Part shown: positions 1-8,388 of the stretch, one piece after another | Position numbering within the stretch: position 1 is the first letter of the stretch | Layout of the letters: the number at the start of each line of letters is the position of its first letter | Source of the DNA: Rhizobium album | GTDB lineage: Bacteria; Pseudomonadota; Alphaproteobacteria; Rhizobiales; Rhizobiaceae | DNA length: 64,000 nt | Assembly (NCBI RefSeq): GCF_003122325.1 | Contig: NZ_QFBC01000019.1 | Coordinates: 1-64,000 of the forward strand | Reading direction: 5' to 3' | The notes under the pieces: generated by a model | What the model was told of the DNA's origin: nothing | The model's input: the letters and a program-made list of their open reading frames with translations, nothing else | Databases searched by the model: none | Program-made: the position numbers and the translations under genes

Positions 1-105
1 CCTGTGCCCGACGCTGAGGATTGACGGGCAACGAGCTTATTATGTGCAGGTGAAAGTCGAGGATGCTCTGCAAAGCAGGGCGATCGAGCCTGAGGTGAAC
101 ATAAG

Positions 106-273
106 TCACCACGGCTCATATTCGTGCACGATCTCAAGATCGTCTTCGTCATCGAGTTCATCGGACGGAAGGACGCCGAATTCGTCGCCGGATCTGAACA
201 GAGTGATTGGGACCATCAGGTTGTTGCAGAGGTGGAAGGCGTGAAACTGGGCGAGAGAAAGATCGTGTGCCAT
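106..273 (-). CDS. small acidic hypothetical protein
   Basis: A 55-residue ORF whose C-terminal half is strongly acidic (DELDDEDDLE) and ends in HEYEPW. I do not recognise a named family. I chose the second in-frame ATG because a GGAG lies nine bases upstream of it; an ATG at 288 in the same frame has no such site. The N-terminal half is hydrophobic and aromatic with no signal peptide or membrane segment. It stands alone, with no gene on the same strand close by. Protein-like composition and the ribosome site are the only support, so it may be spurious. Confidence 0.4.
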   Translation of the reverse strand: MAHDLSLAQFHAFHLCNNLMVPITLFRSGDEFGVLPSDELDDEDDLEIVHEYEPW

Positions 274-289
274 CTTGAGGTGCTCCATC

Positions 290-664
290 GGAAGCGGGCC
301 AATTCCCGCTGATGGCTCCTCAAAGGAACAGGGACGGTCGCGATCACCGCGGAGACGAAGACGGAGCGGCGGCAGCTTGCTAGCCGACCCCTCGAGGGTT
401 GATCGACGGAGATCCGGACCTGGTCCAGGACGCCATCACAAGAAGCGGGATTGGAGTGCTTCAGATGCTGTGAGGGTTTGGCGCGGGTCTTTTGGCTTTC
501 AGTGCTGCCGAGTCTCGCAGAAAGAGTTGGAATGCCCGTGGCTCGACAGAGTTCAAAGTTGGCAAGGTCGCCGCACAGCACACCGACCAGCCCAGATCTG
601 AGCGGCTGATTCCGGGCCAATCTGGTAGTCGACGGCGTGTCCCTGACCTTGCGGCCATTGCGGC
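290..664. other. gene-free stretch
   Basis: About 375 bases between the small acidic ORF and the VOC gene. Open frames exist on both strands, but their translations are rich in Arg, Ser and Pro, lack ribosome sites and show no protein-like pattern. I see no clear terminator or promoter. Confidence 0.4.
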
Positions 665-1294
665 CTACATCATGACACGAGGATCGTAGGGAACATCGGG
701 AGCGAACTCACCAGCGCGTGCCTTGGTATGCAGGTCCCATGCGGATGTTCCTTCTGCATATGCGGCCACCAGCTTGTCCGGATCGACGTACGCGCCCATC
801 GGGTTGGCCGCGAACTCCGGCGACGTCCTGATGTACTCGCTGGACGTAAGCGGGTTGCCGAAATTGTCTACGTTGATCTCAACAGTGTTCCCGTCCGGGT
901 CCTGGTAGTAGAACGCGGTTTGCAGCCCAGCATCAGTGCAGAGGACTGGCACAATCCCACCTTCCTTCAATCGCAGATAGGTTCCAAGCAGATCGCCGAG
1001 CGTGTCGTACTCGAACGCGAAATGTTGGACGCGACGGTGATGGGAGCGCTCGGTGTCAGCTTCAAGGCCGGGTATCTCTACTAAGGCGATGCGGTGGTTG
1101 GCTTCGTCGTTGGTCATCCACGTCGACTTGATGGAAGGCGCACCTTGCTGCCCTGGATTAGCCGAAGCGGTCTGATGAACAATCGTCATGCCAAGCACCG
1201 TTCGATACCAGTCAGCCATCGCATCGGTGTTTGCGGTGGTCACTCCCAGGTGGTGCAAACGCAGATGAACGATAGTCTGAGTATTGAGTGGCAT
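665..1294 (-). CDS. VOC-family (glyoxalase/extradiol dioxygenase-like) protein
   Basis: A 209-residue protein of the vicinal oxygen chelate superfamily. The first beta-alpha-beta half holds HHLGV with H15 and the second holds VQHFAFEY with H91 and GNTVEINVD with E139. These form the usual His-His-Glu metal triad, so metal binding is likely intact. The DPDGNTVEI signature resembles catechol 2,3-dioxygenase-type ring-cleavage enzymes, but the substrate cannot be read from sequence. No signal peptide is present, so it is cytosolic. It is transcribed away from an HxlR-type regulator that starts 92 bases off, an arrangement usual for a regulator controlling an aromatic or aldehyde detoxification gene. 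Confidence 0.85.
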   Translation of the reverse strand: MPLNTQTIVHLRLHHLGVTTANTDAMADWYRTVLGMTIVHQTASANPGQQGAPSIKSTWMTNDEANHRIALVEIPGLEADTERSHHRRVQHFAFEYDTLGDLLGTYLRLKEGGIVPVLCTDAGLQTAFYYQDPDGNTVEINVDNFGNPLTSSEYIRTSPEFAANPMGAYVDPDKLVAAYAEGTSAWDLHTKARAGEFAPDVPYDPRVMM

Positions 1295-1362
1295 GGGTAG
1301 CTCCTTCTTCAGATCGCGCGTAGGTCGCGTCGCTTGTGGAAGGCAGGATATCGAGTGTACAG

Positions 1363-1395
1363 TTGATGCTTCAAGTAGGATGAATTTTGATACTT
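1363..1395. promoter_or_regulatory. possible operator: direct repeat TTGATRCTT
   Basis: TTGATGCTT at 1363-1371 and TTGATACTT at 1387-1395 lie 24 bases apart in the divergent VOC/HxlR promoter region. HxlR-type regulators often bind repeats in such intergenic spaces. The second copy overlaps the TTG proposed as the regulator's start. Binding is inference. Confidence 0.3.
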
Positions 1396-1746
1396 AGGAC
1401 GGATACAGACACCGTGGATGACCTGAACGAGGAGATTATAACTACCCGCAACGGGGTCCGTCGAGCCGTGAGCCTGTTCAGCGGCCGGTGGAAGCTGGAA
1501 ATACTTTGGCTCCTGAACCAGCGCATGCATCGGTTCAATGAGCTGCGGAGGGCGATCCCCGGAGTCACGCAGCACATGTTGACAGCCCAGCTTCGCGAGT
1601 TGAAAAAAGACGGCCTTGTGCGGCGGACGGCCTATCCTGAAGTTCCTCCGAGGGTCGAATACGAGCTTTCCGACGACGCCAGGCGCTTGCAGCCCGTGTT
1701 CGAGGCCATCCTTAAATGGGCTGGACACGACCCAGTACTGACGTAA
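1387..1746 (+). CDS. HxlR-family transcriptional regulator
   Basis: A 119-residue winged-helix protein. The segment FSGRWKLEILWLL, followed by RFNELRRAIPGVTQHMLTAQL and the wing with VPPRVEYELS, is the HxlR pattern. The N-terminal cysteine usual in redox- or aldehyde-sensing HxlR proteins is absent: the place where CP would stand before the core reads GVRRAVSL. It therefore probably senses a ligand by another route. The start is TTG at 1387 with AGTAGGA upstream; a stop codon precedes it in frame, and GTG at 1414 is an alternative. It is divergent from the VOC dioxygenase gene, its probable target. Confidence 0.88.
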   Translation: MILRTDTDTVDDLNEEIITTRNGVRRAVSLFSGRWKLEILWLLNQRMHRFNELRRAIPGVTQHMLTAQLRELKKDGLVRRTAYPEVPPRVEYELSDDARRLQPVFEAILKWAGHDPVLT

Positions 1747-2030
1747 GCAAGAGCAACAAGCGGCGTCTGCGATTGCAAGCTAAAACAGCGATCTTGTGCG
1801 AATTCCTATGATCCAAAGAGAGCAACGCCCTCGGTCTCTCCTTCGAAGCGAAGACCTTCGATCGCGTTCTGGTGAAAAAACTGGGCAGCGCCCGCATAGC
1901 GTTGATTTCACTCAAACGACCCTGCTCTTCGACGTCGGCTCTGACCTCCGGAGACAAGACATACTGCGACACCTCCCCGCGGGAGGTCTGCGTTCGTCTC
2001 TATCCGGGCGTCTAATTTGTCGCTAGAGAA
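1747..2030. other. gene-free stretch
   Basis: About 280 bases after the HxlR gene. Open frames here have no ribosome site and no recognisable pattern. Nothing else was identified. Confidence 0.4.
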
Positions 2031-2053
2031 GGAGCCCGCCGGTCGCGGGCTCC
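2031..2053 (-). terminator. hairpin terminator of the decayed gene
   Basis: A perfect 9-bp stem (GGAGCCCGC at 2031-2039 pairing with GCGGGCTCC at 2045-2053) with a 5-base loop. It lies 14 bases past the reconstructed stop of the minus-strand pseudogene. On that strand it is followed by TTCTCT, a weak T tract. Confidence 0.6.
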
Positions 2054-2066
2054 CGATTGGACCGTC

Positions 2067-2609
2067 TCAACTAAACAGGTGACTCAGGTCATTCGGCTGC
2101 TGCTGGACCTGAGACCCGGCGAAAGAGCTGGCGCCGAGATTACCGGTAGATGAAGTAACGGTTGGGATGACGTTGAGAAACCGACCTCGTCCGCAGGCCC
2201 TGGGGTGCTCTCGGCTCCTTCTGTCGTGACCGGCACATGCGTACCTAGTGAAAGAGCGGCAAGTTGCCCGGCAAATTTGATCGTTGCTCCCGAAGGCACG
2301 CCTGTTACGGCGGACTGAGCGCCGGACCCGAGCGAGAGCGAGCCGCCGTTATTCCCCTGAGAGGGTGCTGCCGCGAGATTGTCGTGGGGTCTGCTAATTC
2401 TGGGGGTCGGACGAAAGGGCTTTGAGACTGGTGATTTTCAGATTGGGGTCGATGAGGGAAGAATATTGCGCGTTAAGAGCGGAAATAATATCCATTGTCA
2501 GACTCACAGTAAGATTGATGTTACACGCCCCGAGGGCGAAGGCAAAGTACGCCATAATGAGTTGGAAGAGCGTTCCCTTTACTTGAGCAAGGATTAGCCC
2601 ACGCATCAT
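2067..2609 (-). pseudogene. hypothetical gene broken by two frameshifts
   Basis: Three consecutive open segments in different frames read as one protein of about 180 residues. The first starts at 2609 and runs through MDIISALNAQYSSLIDP to a stop just after a run of five G (plus strand 2402-2406). Removing one base there joins it to a segment containing GGSLSLGSGAQSAV and GVPSGATIKFAGQL. A second slip near 2180-2195 joins that to a tail ending QQQPNDLSHLFS at 2067, directly before a hairpin terminator. The start is uncertain; a hydrophobic stretch ending LGAC near the N-terminus might be a membrane or lipoprotein signal. The family is unknown. Decay and sequencing error at short homopolymers are both possible. 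Confidence 0.55.
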
Positions 2610-2735
2610 AAAGCCTATATTAATGCGCTATTCTTTCAATATATTGGAATACAATACCTTACGAAAGTAAGCCGCATTTTACCGGTCGCCCGCGAAGTCA
2701 AAAATGAGAAGAGTGGCTAGATGAAAGAACATAAT

Positions 2736-4619
2736 TCATGCCGCGGTCCGAGGCTGCGGCGAAGCATGCCGGTCGGCTGAGGCCGTATAGGTGTTTCGAC
2801 CAGCGGCCTTGGCCTCGTACAAGGCAGCATCCGCCCTGTTGACAAGATTCAGGCCCGAGGTGTCGTGCTCGCAAAACAGATCGAGCGATGCGATACCAAT
2901 GCTGACGGTCGCGATGCCCCACGGCAAATTTGCATGATGTTCAATGTTCAAGGCAGCAATCTTGTCGCGAATGTCCTCTGCGATAGCCAGTGCTCCACCC
3001 AGATCGGTATCTGAAAGAATCACAGCGAATTCCTCGCCACCATATCTGGCTGCCAAATCGGTGCGGCGTCGAGTGTTCCCCTGAAGAACGTCGGCTATTG
3101 AGCGCAAGCACTCGTCACCCGCTGTGTGTCCATAGGTGTCGTTGTAGACCTTGAAATTGTCCGCATCGATCATCAACAGTGATAAAGGCCGGACCTTGTT
3201 GAGCGAATCAGTAACCATTTCGGGAATGCGCTCATCGAATACGCCTCGGTTGGCGAGACCGGTCAGCGCGTCCGTGTTTGCTGTCGCCAACAGCTCCTCG
3301 TAGCGTTCCTTGCTTTTTGTAACGTCGCGAACAATCGCCACTATGCCGTCATTCTCTTCGCCCTTCGTTGATCCCAGCCTGCTGACTGTCGCTTCCAACC
3401 AGACTACACCGCCATCTTTCCGGAGAGCGCGGAACTCCAGACGTTTACGATGGTGGCCTGAATGGAGCTGCGCCAGCGCCTTTTCAACGGCCGCGGCGTC
3501 ATTGGGATGGGTCACCTCCACCAATTTTTGTCCGATCAGTTCTTCTGGCGGACAACCCAATATGGCTTCCGATGCTGCTGAAGCATAATCACAAGAACCC
3601 TGATCGCCTAAGCGCAGGATAAGATCGCTTGATGCCTCCGCAAGTTGCTTAAATTCGTCCTCGCCCCTAGCCCGTAGCCGCTCGCTTTTCCGCCGCATTT
3701 TTTCCTGGAAATTTAGCCTGTTGGACAGCAGGCTCGTGACCACGACAAGCACGGCGGCCAGAAGCCACCGCGGCCAAACATTGGAAATCCAGTCATGCAG
3801 AGCGTCTGCCTGGGACATCCCGACGATCATGACCAGATCGCTCCGGGGGCTTTCCGCCACGCCGCCGATCCTTGGCGCGTCCGTCGCGGTACTCAGATAG
3901 TGGTGTGAGAAGAAGGGCGGCTGGGATTGGCTCGAAAGAATGCCCTGCAGCTTGCTAATCGAACTTATCCTTGCCTGATGGGAGGGGAGAGTTGCCAGGA
4001 TGCGGCCGTCCGAATGCGTAAGCATCAGCACGTCGTCAGGGCGCATTTTGGCATTCTCGTATATCTTGGCGAAATACGCGCTCTCGAAAAGAGCGACGGC
4101 AACACCGCCGAAATGGCCGTCCGGAGTGTTAACCCGCTGGGTGACCGGAATGACCCACCCTTGACCGAACGGGTTCAAGAGCGGTTGACCGATCTTGAAC
4201 TGTTGTGAAACCGAGGACCGATGGGCTCCGAAGAAATTTTGTTCGGAGAAGTCCCGCTTTCGTTGATCACCTCCCAGCCCCGCCAAAACCCGACCATCCG
4301 CTCCCAGCACGAACAGCTTGCTCAACCGGCCTGAAGCGTTCACCTGTCGCGTGATCCTCCGATCCAAGGCCGCAAGTCCTTCTTTCGTGATACGGTATGC
4401 TTCCAGGTCCTCAGCGATGGCCACCAATGGCAAACGAGCGGATTCGAATGTCTCCCGAGCGTGCTGCAGCAAACGTCGCGCTGTTCCGACGACTTCAAGT
4501 TCGTAGCGGGCGACCGTAGAGCGCCAGGTTGCCACCTCTCCGGCGCCTAAGAGAACAAGGAAAGCAGCTAAAACCGCCGACATGGCTAAGCGCGAGCGAA
4601 AAGGGAATAGCGTCGTCAA
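2736..4619 (-). CDS. membrane diguanylate cyclase (Cache-PAS-GGDEF)
   Basis: A 627-residue sensor that should make c-di-GMP from two GTP. A first membrane helix at about 12-30 and a second at about 283-300 flank a periplasmic Cache-like sensor domain. A PAS domain (about 322-437) follows, then a GGDEF domain (about 445-610). The active-site motif is GGEEF at 527-531, an accepted variant. An RxxD inhibitory site (R518-D521) lies five residues before it, so product inhibition is expected. There is no EAL domain. It is the last gene on the minus strand after chemosensory cluster A and is separated from the gene upstream by about 190 bases, so it probably has its own promoter. Confidence 0.95.
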   Translation of the reverse strand: MTTLFPFRSRLAMSAVLAAFLVLLGAGEVATWRSTVARYELEVVGTARRLLQHARETFESARLPLVAIAEDLEAYRITKEGLAALDRRITRQVNASGRLSKLFVLGADGRVLAGLGGDQRKRDFSEQNFFGAHRSSVSQQFKIGQPLLNPFGQGWVIPVTQRVNTPDGHFGGVAVALFESAYFAKIYENAKMRPDDVLMLTHSDGRILATLPSHQARISSISKLQGILSSQSQPPFFSHHYLSTATDAPRIGGVAESPRSDLVMIVGMSQADALHDWISNVWPRWLLAAVLVVVTSLLSNRLNFQEKMRRKSERLRARGEDEFKQLAEASSDLILRLGDQGSCDYASAASEAILGCPPEELIGQKLVEVTHPNDAAAVEKALAQLHSGHHRKRLEFRALRKDGGVVWLEATVSRLGSTKGEENDGIVAIVRDVTKSKERYEELLATANTDALTGLANRGVFDERIPEMVTDSLNKVRPLSLLMIDADNFKVYNDTYGHTAGDECLRSIADVLQGNTRRRTDLAARYGGEEFAVILSDTDLGGALAIAEDIRDKIAALNIEHHANLPWGIATVSIGIASLDLFCEHDTSGLNLVNRADAALYEAKAAGRNTYTASADRHASPQPRTAA

Positions 4620-4807
4620 TCGGAGACCTCAGTCAAACGAAATGTTCGATCATTGATGTGAACATGTACGCGGTTAGTCTCGGCCATCGAAGAGCTAGCT
4701 CGGCCAAAGGCGGCCATCCTGCAAGCCAACTGCCGAAATGGAGTCGCCTCTATAACCGGGTCCGCTACCAGAACTCTAATAATACATGAGAACGGGACCG
4801 TATGGAC
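4620..4807. other. intergenic region upstream of the cyclase gene
   Basis: 188 bases between the cyclase start and the stop of the coiled-coil protein gene. It must hold the cyclase promoter if that gene is independent. GGCC-containing repeats near 4680-4715 could form a hairpin, but I see no clean terminator and no EcfG-like motif. Confidence 0.4.
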
Positions 4808-6535
4808 TTAGAGAAAGACTCCCAGCATCTCATCATCCTCAACATCTGTCCCTGGGAATGTCACTAGCGGCGTGGTTTGTGATACCGAAAGAAACCGGCG
4901 GTGAATTTCACGCTCCTGGGTCATCGTGTAGATTTGGAAGATCCGCGCTGAGAGCTGTTCGATAGCGGCAATGCCTGCGTCGATGGGGGTGCTCGGCATA
5001 ACATCACCTGAGCCAGCAACAGCAAGGCAATCATCCAGAACGTCACCAAGATCGCTTCTGAAATCAAGCCTCCTGATTGCTTCAGCGATGCAAGCAAACA
5101 CAACCTCGCCTTCACCCGATAAGGCAACTAGGCCTGCGGACATTTCATTTGCCGCGGTATCGACTTCGCGCCGTGCCACATCGAGTGGATGGCTTCCACC
5201 ATCGGCAGAAATCATACAAATGGATGTCAGTTTTAACTTCGCAGCGTCTATATCCTGCATCGCCAGGATAATACCTTCCGCAGGCCCTTCGAGCCTGTCT
5301 GCGAAGGTCCGCAGCTCGCCGCTGACTACATTGACGGCGCGACCAGCCTCACCGAGCTTGTTGCAGGCCAGATTGGAGTTCAGGGCCATGTAAAAGATAT
5401 CGAGCTTGATACGACGGATAGCAGCAATGCCGGCGATTAACGACTGTGTCGACTCTTCAACGGTCGATGCGACAGTATCTAGATCGCGGGTTCGGGTTAG
5501 AACCTGATTCGACAAGTCCGCTGCTTGGGCAAGGTCTCCCTGCATCTGCCTCAAAACATTATCTTCTGCTCGATTATGGCTACCAGCGAGTTTGTCGCGC
5601 AACGTCATGACTCGGCTGGTATCGGCGGAAAAGCTAGCGATCGTTCCCGCGATAGTCCCGCACTGCTGGTGAAATTCAACGACGCTCTCCTCCAGCTGAG
5701 CTCTGACGAGCCCGACGATAGCCTTTTCGAGATGGAGTACCTGCACAACGTCAATTGATCCAATTTGCTCTGAAGTCTTGAATTCCTCGTAGTAGGTCAG
5801 CAACGTAATAATGTGCTCGATACGTTGTCTGGTAATATCGCCAATTTGCAGCGCTGAAAGGATCGTGGCGAGCTTCATCTGGATCGAACCGATGATGTCC
5901 TTGAGCTCGTTCGCGGTTTCTGTCATCCGCGTTTGCTGATCCGATAGCGCGACGGATCCACGATCGAGATTGGCGACGAGGAGCGGGATGGTCGCCGAAA
6001 AGTCGCGAATAACGCTTTCCGAACTTTGGGTTGCCTCTGAAAGACGGTCGCGCATTGCCACTAATTCACGAGCGAAACGGTCGACTTCCTCTGACACCCT
6101 CTGAATTCGCTCACGGATTTCATCAGCAAATCCGGAGAATTCCGGGATACCGGCTCCGGTGATTTTCACGGTCACAGCTATGGTGCGCAGATGTCGTATA
6201 ACCTCCCGCATCTCGTCCACGTTCTTGTGAACGCTGTCGCAAAGGGCCGCGATGGTGGTAAAAGCATCTTGTTTGGTATCCGCAGCTGCCGGCAAGCCAG
6301 CGAGTTCATCGACAGCCTGTGTCATTCCATCGACGACTGTCCGGGTCGCTTGCGGGCTGAAGAAACCAGTTATGCTGTCAAGAGTTTGTGTGAGACCACT
6401 TACTGCTTCCATCACTGCGATCAAGACGCTTCCGCCTTCCAGAAAAGAGCGCTCGATCCGTTGCTGGGCAACGGCCAGCCTCTGAGCCAGAGGATGAGGC
6501 GAAAATGTTGTTTCGAATTGATATGCTACGCTCAT
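4808..6535 (-). CDS. soluble coiled-coil chemotaxis-associated protein with CheZ-like motif
   Basis: A 575-residue, almost all-helical cytoplasmic protein with no membrane segment and no canonical MCP signalling tip. In its centre, about residues 230-240, is QIGDITRQR followed by IEHI. This resembles the QDLTGQ-type motif of CheZ phosphatases and the CheZ-related CheT of Sinorhizobium meliloti. Long helical arms flank it on both sides. I take ATG 6535 with GTGGGG upstream as start; GTG 6562 in the same frame is an alternative. It lies just beyond CheB of cluster A, so a role in dephosphorylating or scaffolding CheY is plausible, but that is inference. Confidence 0.6.
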   Translation of the reverse strand: MSVAYQFETTFSPHPLAQRLAVAQQRIERSFLEGGSVLIAVMEAVSGLTQTLDSITGFFSPQATRTVVDGMTQAVDELAGLPAAADTKQDAFTTIAALCDSVHKNVDEMREVIRHLRTIAVTVKITGAGIPEFSGFADEIRERIQRVSEEVDRFARELVAMRDRLSEATQSSESVIRDFSATIPLLVANLDRGSVALSDQQTRMTETANELKDIIGSIQMKLATILSALQIGDITRQRIEHIITLLTYYEEFKTSEQIGSIDVVQVLHLEKAIVGLVRAQLEESVVEFHQQCGTIAGTIASFSADTSRVMTLRDKLAGSHNRAEDNVLRQMQGDLAQAADLSNQVLTRTRDLDTVASTVEESTQSLIAGIAAIRRIKLDIFYMALNSNLACNKLGEAGRAVNVVSGELRTFADRLEGPAEGIILAMQDIDAAKLKLTSICMISADGGSHPLDVARREVDTAANEMSAGLVALSGEGEVVFACIAEAIRRLDFRSDLGDVLDDCLAVAGSGDVMPSTPIDAGIAAIEQLSARIFQIYTMTQEREIHRRFLSVSQTTPLVTFPGTDVEDDEMLGVFL

Positions 6536-6962
6536 GCTGAGCCCCACTGCTTTAGGCGACACTACCGGGAGATCCGAAACGAGTTATGAACGGACGAAAA
6601 TAGTCCGCGGATTAGTTTACAAGATCTTTCAATCGAGGATCCGACGATGCAGCGACGCCTATCTCCACCAGTTCTAGCCAATATCTTGACTGCCTCGGTC
6701 TGATCGCGTGATCTGTGCTTAATTGAGAGTTTTCTCAGTATTCGTAACCGCTGGAACAACTCGACGCTTCGATCGTGGAGTGTGGGGAGCCAGACGCGGA
6801 CGCCGCGTCTGGCAAGGATATGTACGATATCTAAGAGTCCCCCGGGAAGTGCGGAAATTCACGCGCGATAAAGGCCAGCGTTGAAAGCCCATAGTTGTCG
6901 CCGCCCTTTTTGGGTCACGGGCATTCATTCGCATATGTCACCTAACAAGATGGGATGACTGG
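6536..6962. other. intergenic region with strong hairpin
   Basis: About 430 bases without a convincing gene; short open frames on the minus strand have no ribosome site. Inside is an 11-bp perfect inverted repeat (listed separately). The promoter of the coiled-coil protein gene should lie in the left half. Confidence 0.4.
6789..6813. repeat. 11-bp perfect inverted repeat with 3-base loop
   Basis: GCCAGACGCGG at 6789-6799 and CCGCGTCTGGC at 6803-6813 are separated by ACG. No T tract follows on either strand, so it is not a classic intrinsic terminator. It could be a protein-binding palindrome or an RNA hairpin past the 78-residue ORF. Confidence 0.6.
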
Positions 6963-7199
6963 TCAGTTTGGACGAACAGTCAATTTGATGACATTGGTGG
7001 CGCTTCCGCAGAACTTCATGTCGCCAAGCTCGGTCCAACAGTCTTCGCCGCCCCTGCGTTCCTGGCAAACCTCTGAAATACCGGTTGCCGTCTTCCGGTT
7101 GGCAGTACGGTGAAGCTGCACGACGAGCTTCTTGTAGTAGGCAACGATCGAATTGTGTTCTTCACGACTAATGTAGCGTTCTCGGAATTGTGGTGTCAT
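6963..7199 (-). CDS. small hypothetical protein
   Basis: A 78-residue, basic protein starting MTPQFRERYISREEHNS. It holds three cysteines (CQERRGGEDCW and FCGS) and no membrane segment. The start is well supported by GAGGAAAG six bases upstream. A GGAAC-N17-CATT motif lies about 30 bases before the start, so it may be transcribed on its own under stress rather than with cheB, whose stop is 91 bases upstream. I do not recognise the family. Conserved Trp/Cys and the charged N-terminus suggest a small soluble protein. Confidence 0.65.
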   Translation of the reverse strand: MTPQFRERYISREEHNSIVAYYKKLVVQLHRTANRKTATGISEVCQERRGGEDCWTELGDMKFCGSATNVIKLTVRPN

Positions 7200-7228
7200 T
7201 CTTTCCTCATCTGGAGCATCGAGAACAA

Positions 7229-7254
7229 AATGCTCTTCGGATGGGGACAGTTCC
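7229..7254 (-). promoter_or_regulatory. possible EcfG-type stress promoter
   Basis: On the minus strand GGAAC (7254-7250), 17 bases, then CATT (7232-7229), 30 bases before the 78-residue ORF. The -35 box is exact; the -10 box is weak. Confidence 0.3.
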
Positions 7255-7290
7255 GGCAGAGATTACACCGTCCTTAATGCCTGGTTAATA

Positions 7291-8379
7291 TCAACGTTTG
7301 CGATCCGCAATCATGATCTCGCCCGCGAGATGATTAAGTGGCAACACCTTTGCGACGCCACCGTGGGCAATGGCCTCTTTCGGCATCCCGAACACCACGC
7401 AGGATGCCTCGTCCTGGGCGATCGTATAGGCACCCGCCTCCTTCATTTCCTTCATCCCGCGCGCACCGTCGTCACCCATTCCCGTCATGATCACGCCCAT
7501 GGCATTACTTCCCGCAGAACGTGCGGCAGATCGGAATAGCACATCGACTGAAGGGCGGTGTCTCGATACAAGAGGCCCCGCCTTAACCGCGACGTGATAA
7601 CGAGCACCCTGGCGCTCCAGCAACATATGCCGATCGCCGGGCGCGATAAGGACATGCCCCCGTAGAACGGGGTCACCGTCCTCTGCTTCCTTCACCTCGA
7701 CTTCGCAGAGGCCGTTCAGACGCTTTGCGAAGGCCGCGGTGAATTTCTCCGGCATGTGCTGAACGATGACAAGGCCCGGCGCATTGGCAGGGAGTTGTTC
7801 GAGCATCTCGCGCAGTGCCTCCGTTCCTCCTGTTGAAGCACCCACACACACCACCATTTCTGTCGTTCTCGCCATCGCCTTCCCCGACGGAGGCGGCAGA
7901 ACTGCATCAGCCGTCAGTTTGGCCGTAGGTTCGAGCCCGCTGGTTCGAACGGGCAGCCGTCTTTGGGTGCCCAGCCGTGCAACGGCCGCGCTTTTCACCG
8001 CATCACATATCCGCTGGCCGGCTTCGGCTAAGTGATCCGCCGCTCCGATCCTGGGTTTGACGATGATATCGACGGCCCCTGCCTCAAGCGCTTGCAAGAG
8101 CGTCTCTGATCCCGCCTCGGTCAAGGACGAGCACATTACGACCGGGATCGGTCGTTGCGCCATAAGCTTTCGGAGAAAGGTGATGCCGTCCATTTTGGGC
8201 ATCTCGACGTCGAGAGTAATGACGTCGGGTATTTCTTCCTGGATCTTCTTTGCGGCCATGAACGGATCTGATGCGGTGCCGATGACCTCGATTTCGGGAT
8301 CGGATTGCAATACCGAAGCGAGTGTCTGTCGAACGCTGGCAGAGTCATCGATAATGAGGACACGGATCTTCTTGCCCAT
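7291..8379 (-). CDS. cheB: CheB protein-glutamate methylesterase (cluster A)
   Basis: A 362-residue response regulator with an N-terminal receiver and a C-terminal methylesterase/deamidase domain. It removes methyl groups from receptor glutamates to adapt the array. The receiver has DDS at 11-13, phospho-acceptor D57 (TLDVEMP) and K108. The catalytic triad is S182 (GASTGGT), H208 (VQHMP) and D304 (GMGDDG). Length and order match the family. It follows cheR by nine bases, so the two are cotranscribed. It is the first of three CheB proteins in the window. Confidence 0.97.
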   Translation of the reverse strand: MGKKIRVLIIDDSASVRQTLASVLQSDPEIEVIGTASDPFMAAKKIQEEIPDVITLDVEMPKMDGITFLRKLMAQRPIPVVMCSSLTEAGSETLLQALEAGAVDIIVKPRIGAADHLAEAGQRICDAVKSAAVARLGTQRRLPVRTSGLEPTAKLTADAVLPPPSGKAMARTTEMVVCVGASTGGTEALREMLEQLPANAPGLVIVQHMPEKFTAAFAKRLNGLCEVEVKEAEDGDPVLRGHVLIAPGDRHMLLERQGARYHVAVKAGPLVSRHRPSVDVLFRSAARSAGSNAMGVIMTGMGDDGARGMKEMKEAGAYTIAQDEASCVVFGMPKEAIAHGGVAKVLPLNHLAGEIMIADRKR

Positions 8380-8388
8380 TGAGGACCT

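Noticed and set aside
216-620. 134-codon open frame on the minus strand
   Set aside because: Composition (Arg, Ser, Pro) is not protein-like, no ribosome site, and it overlaps a more credible small ORF in another frame.
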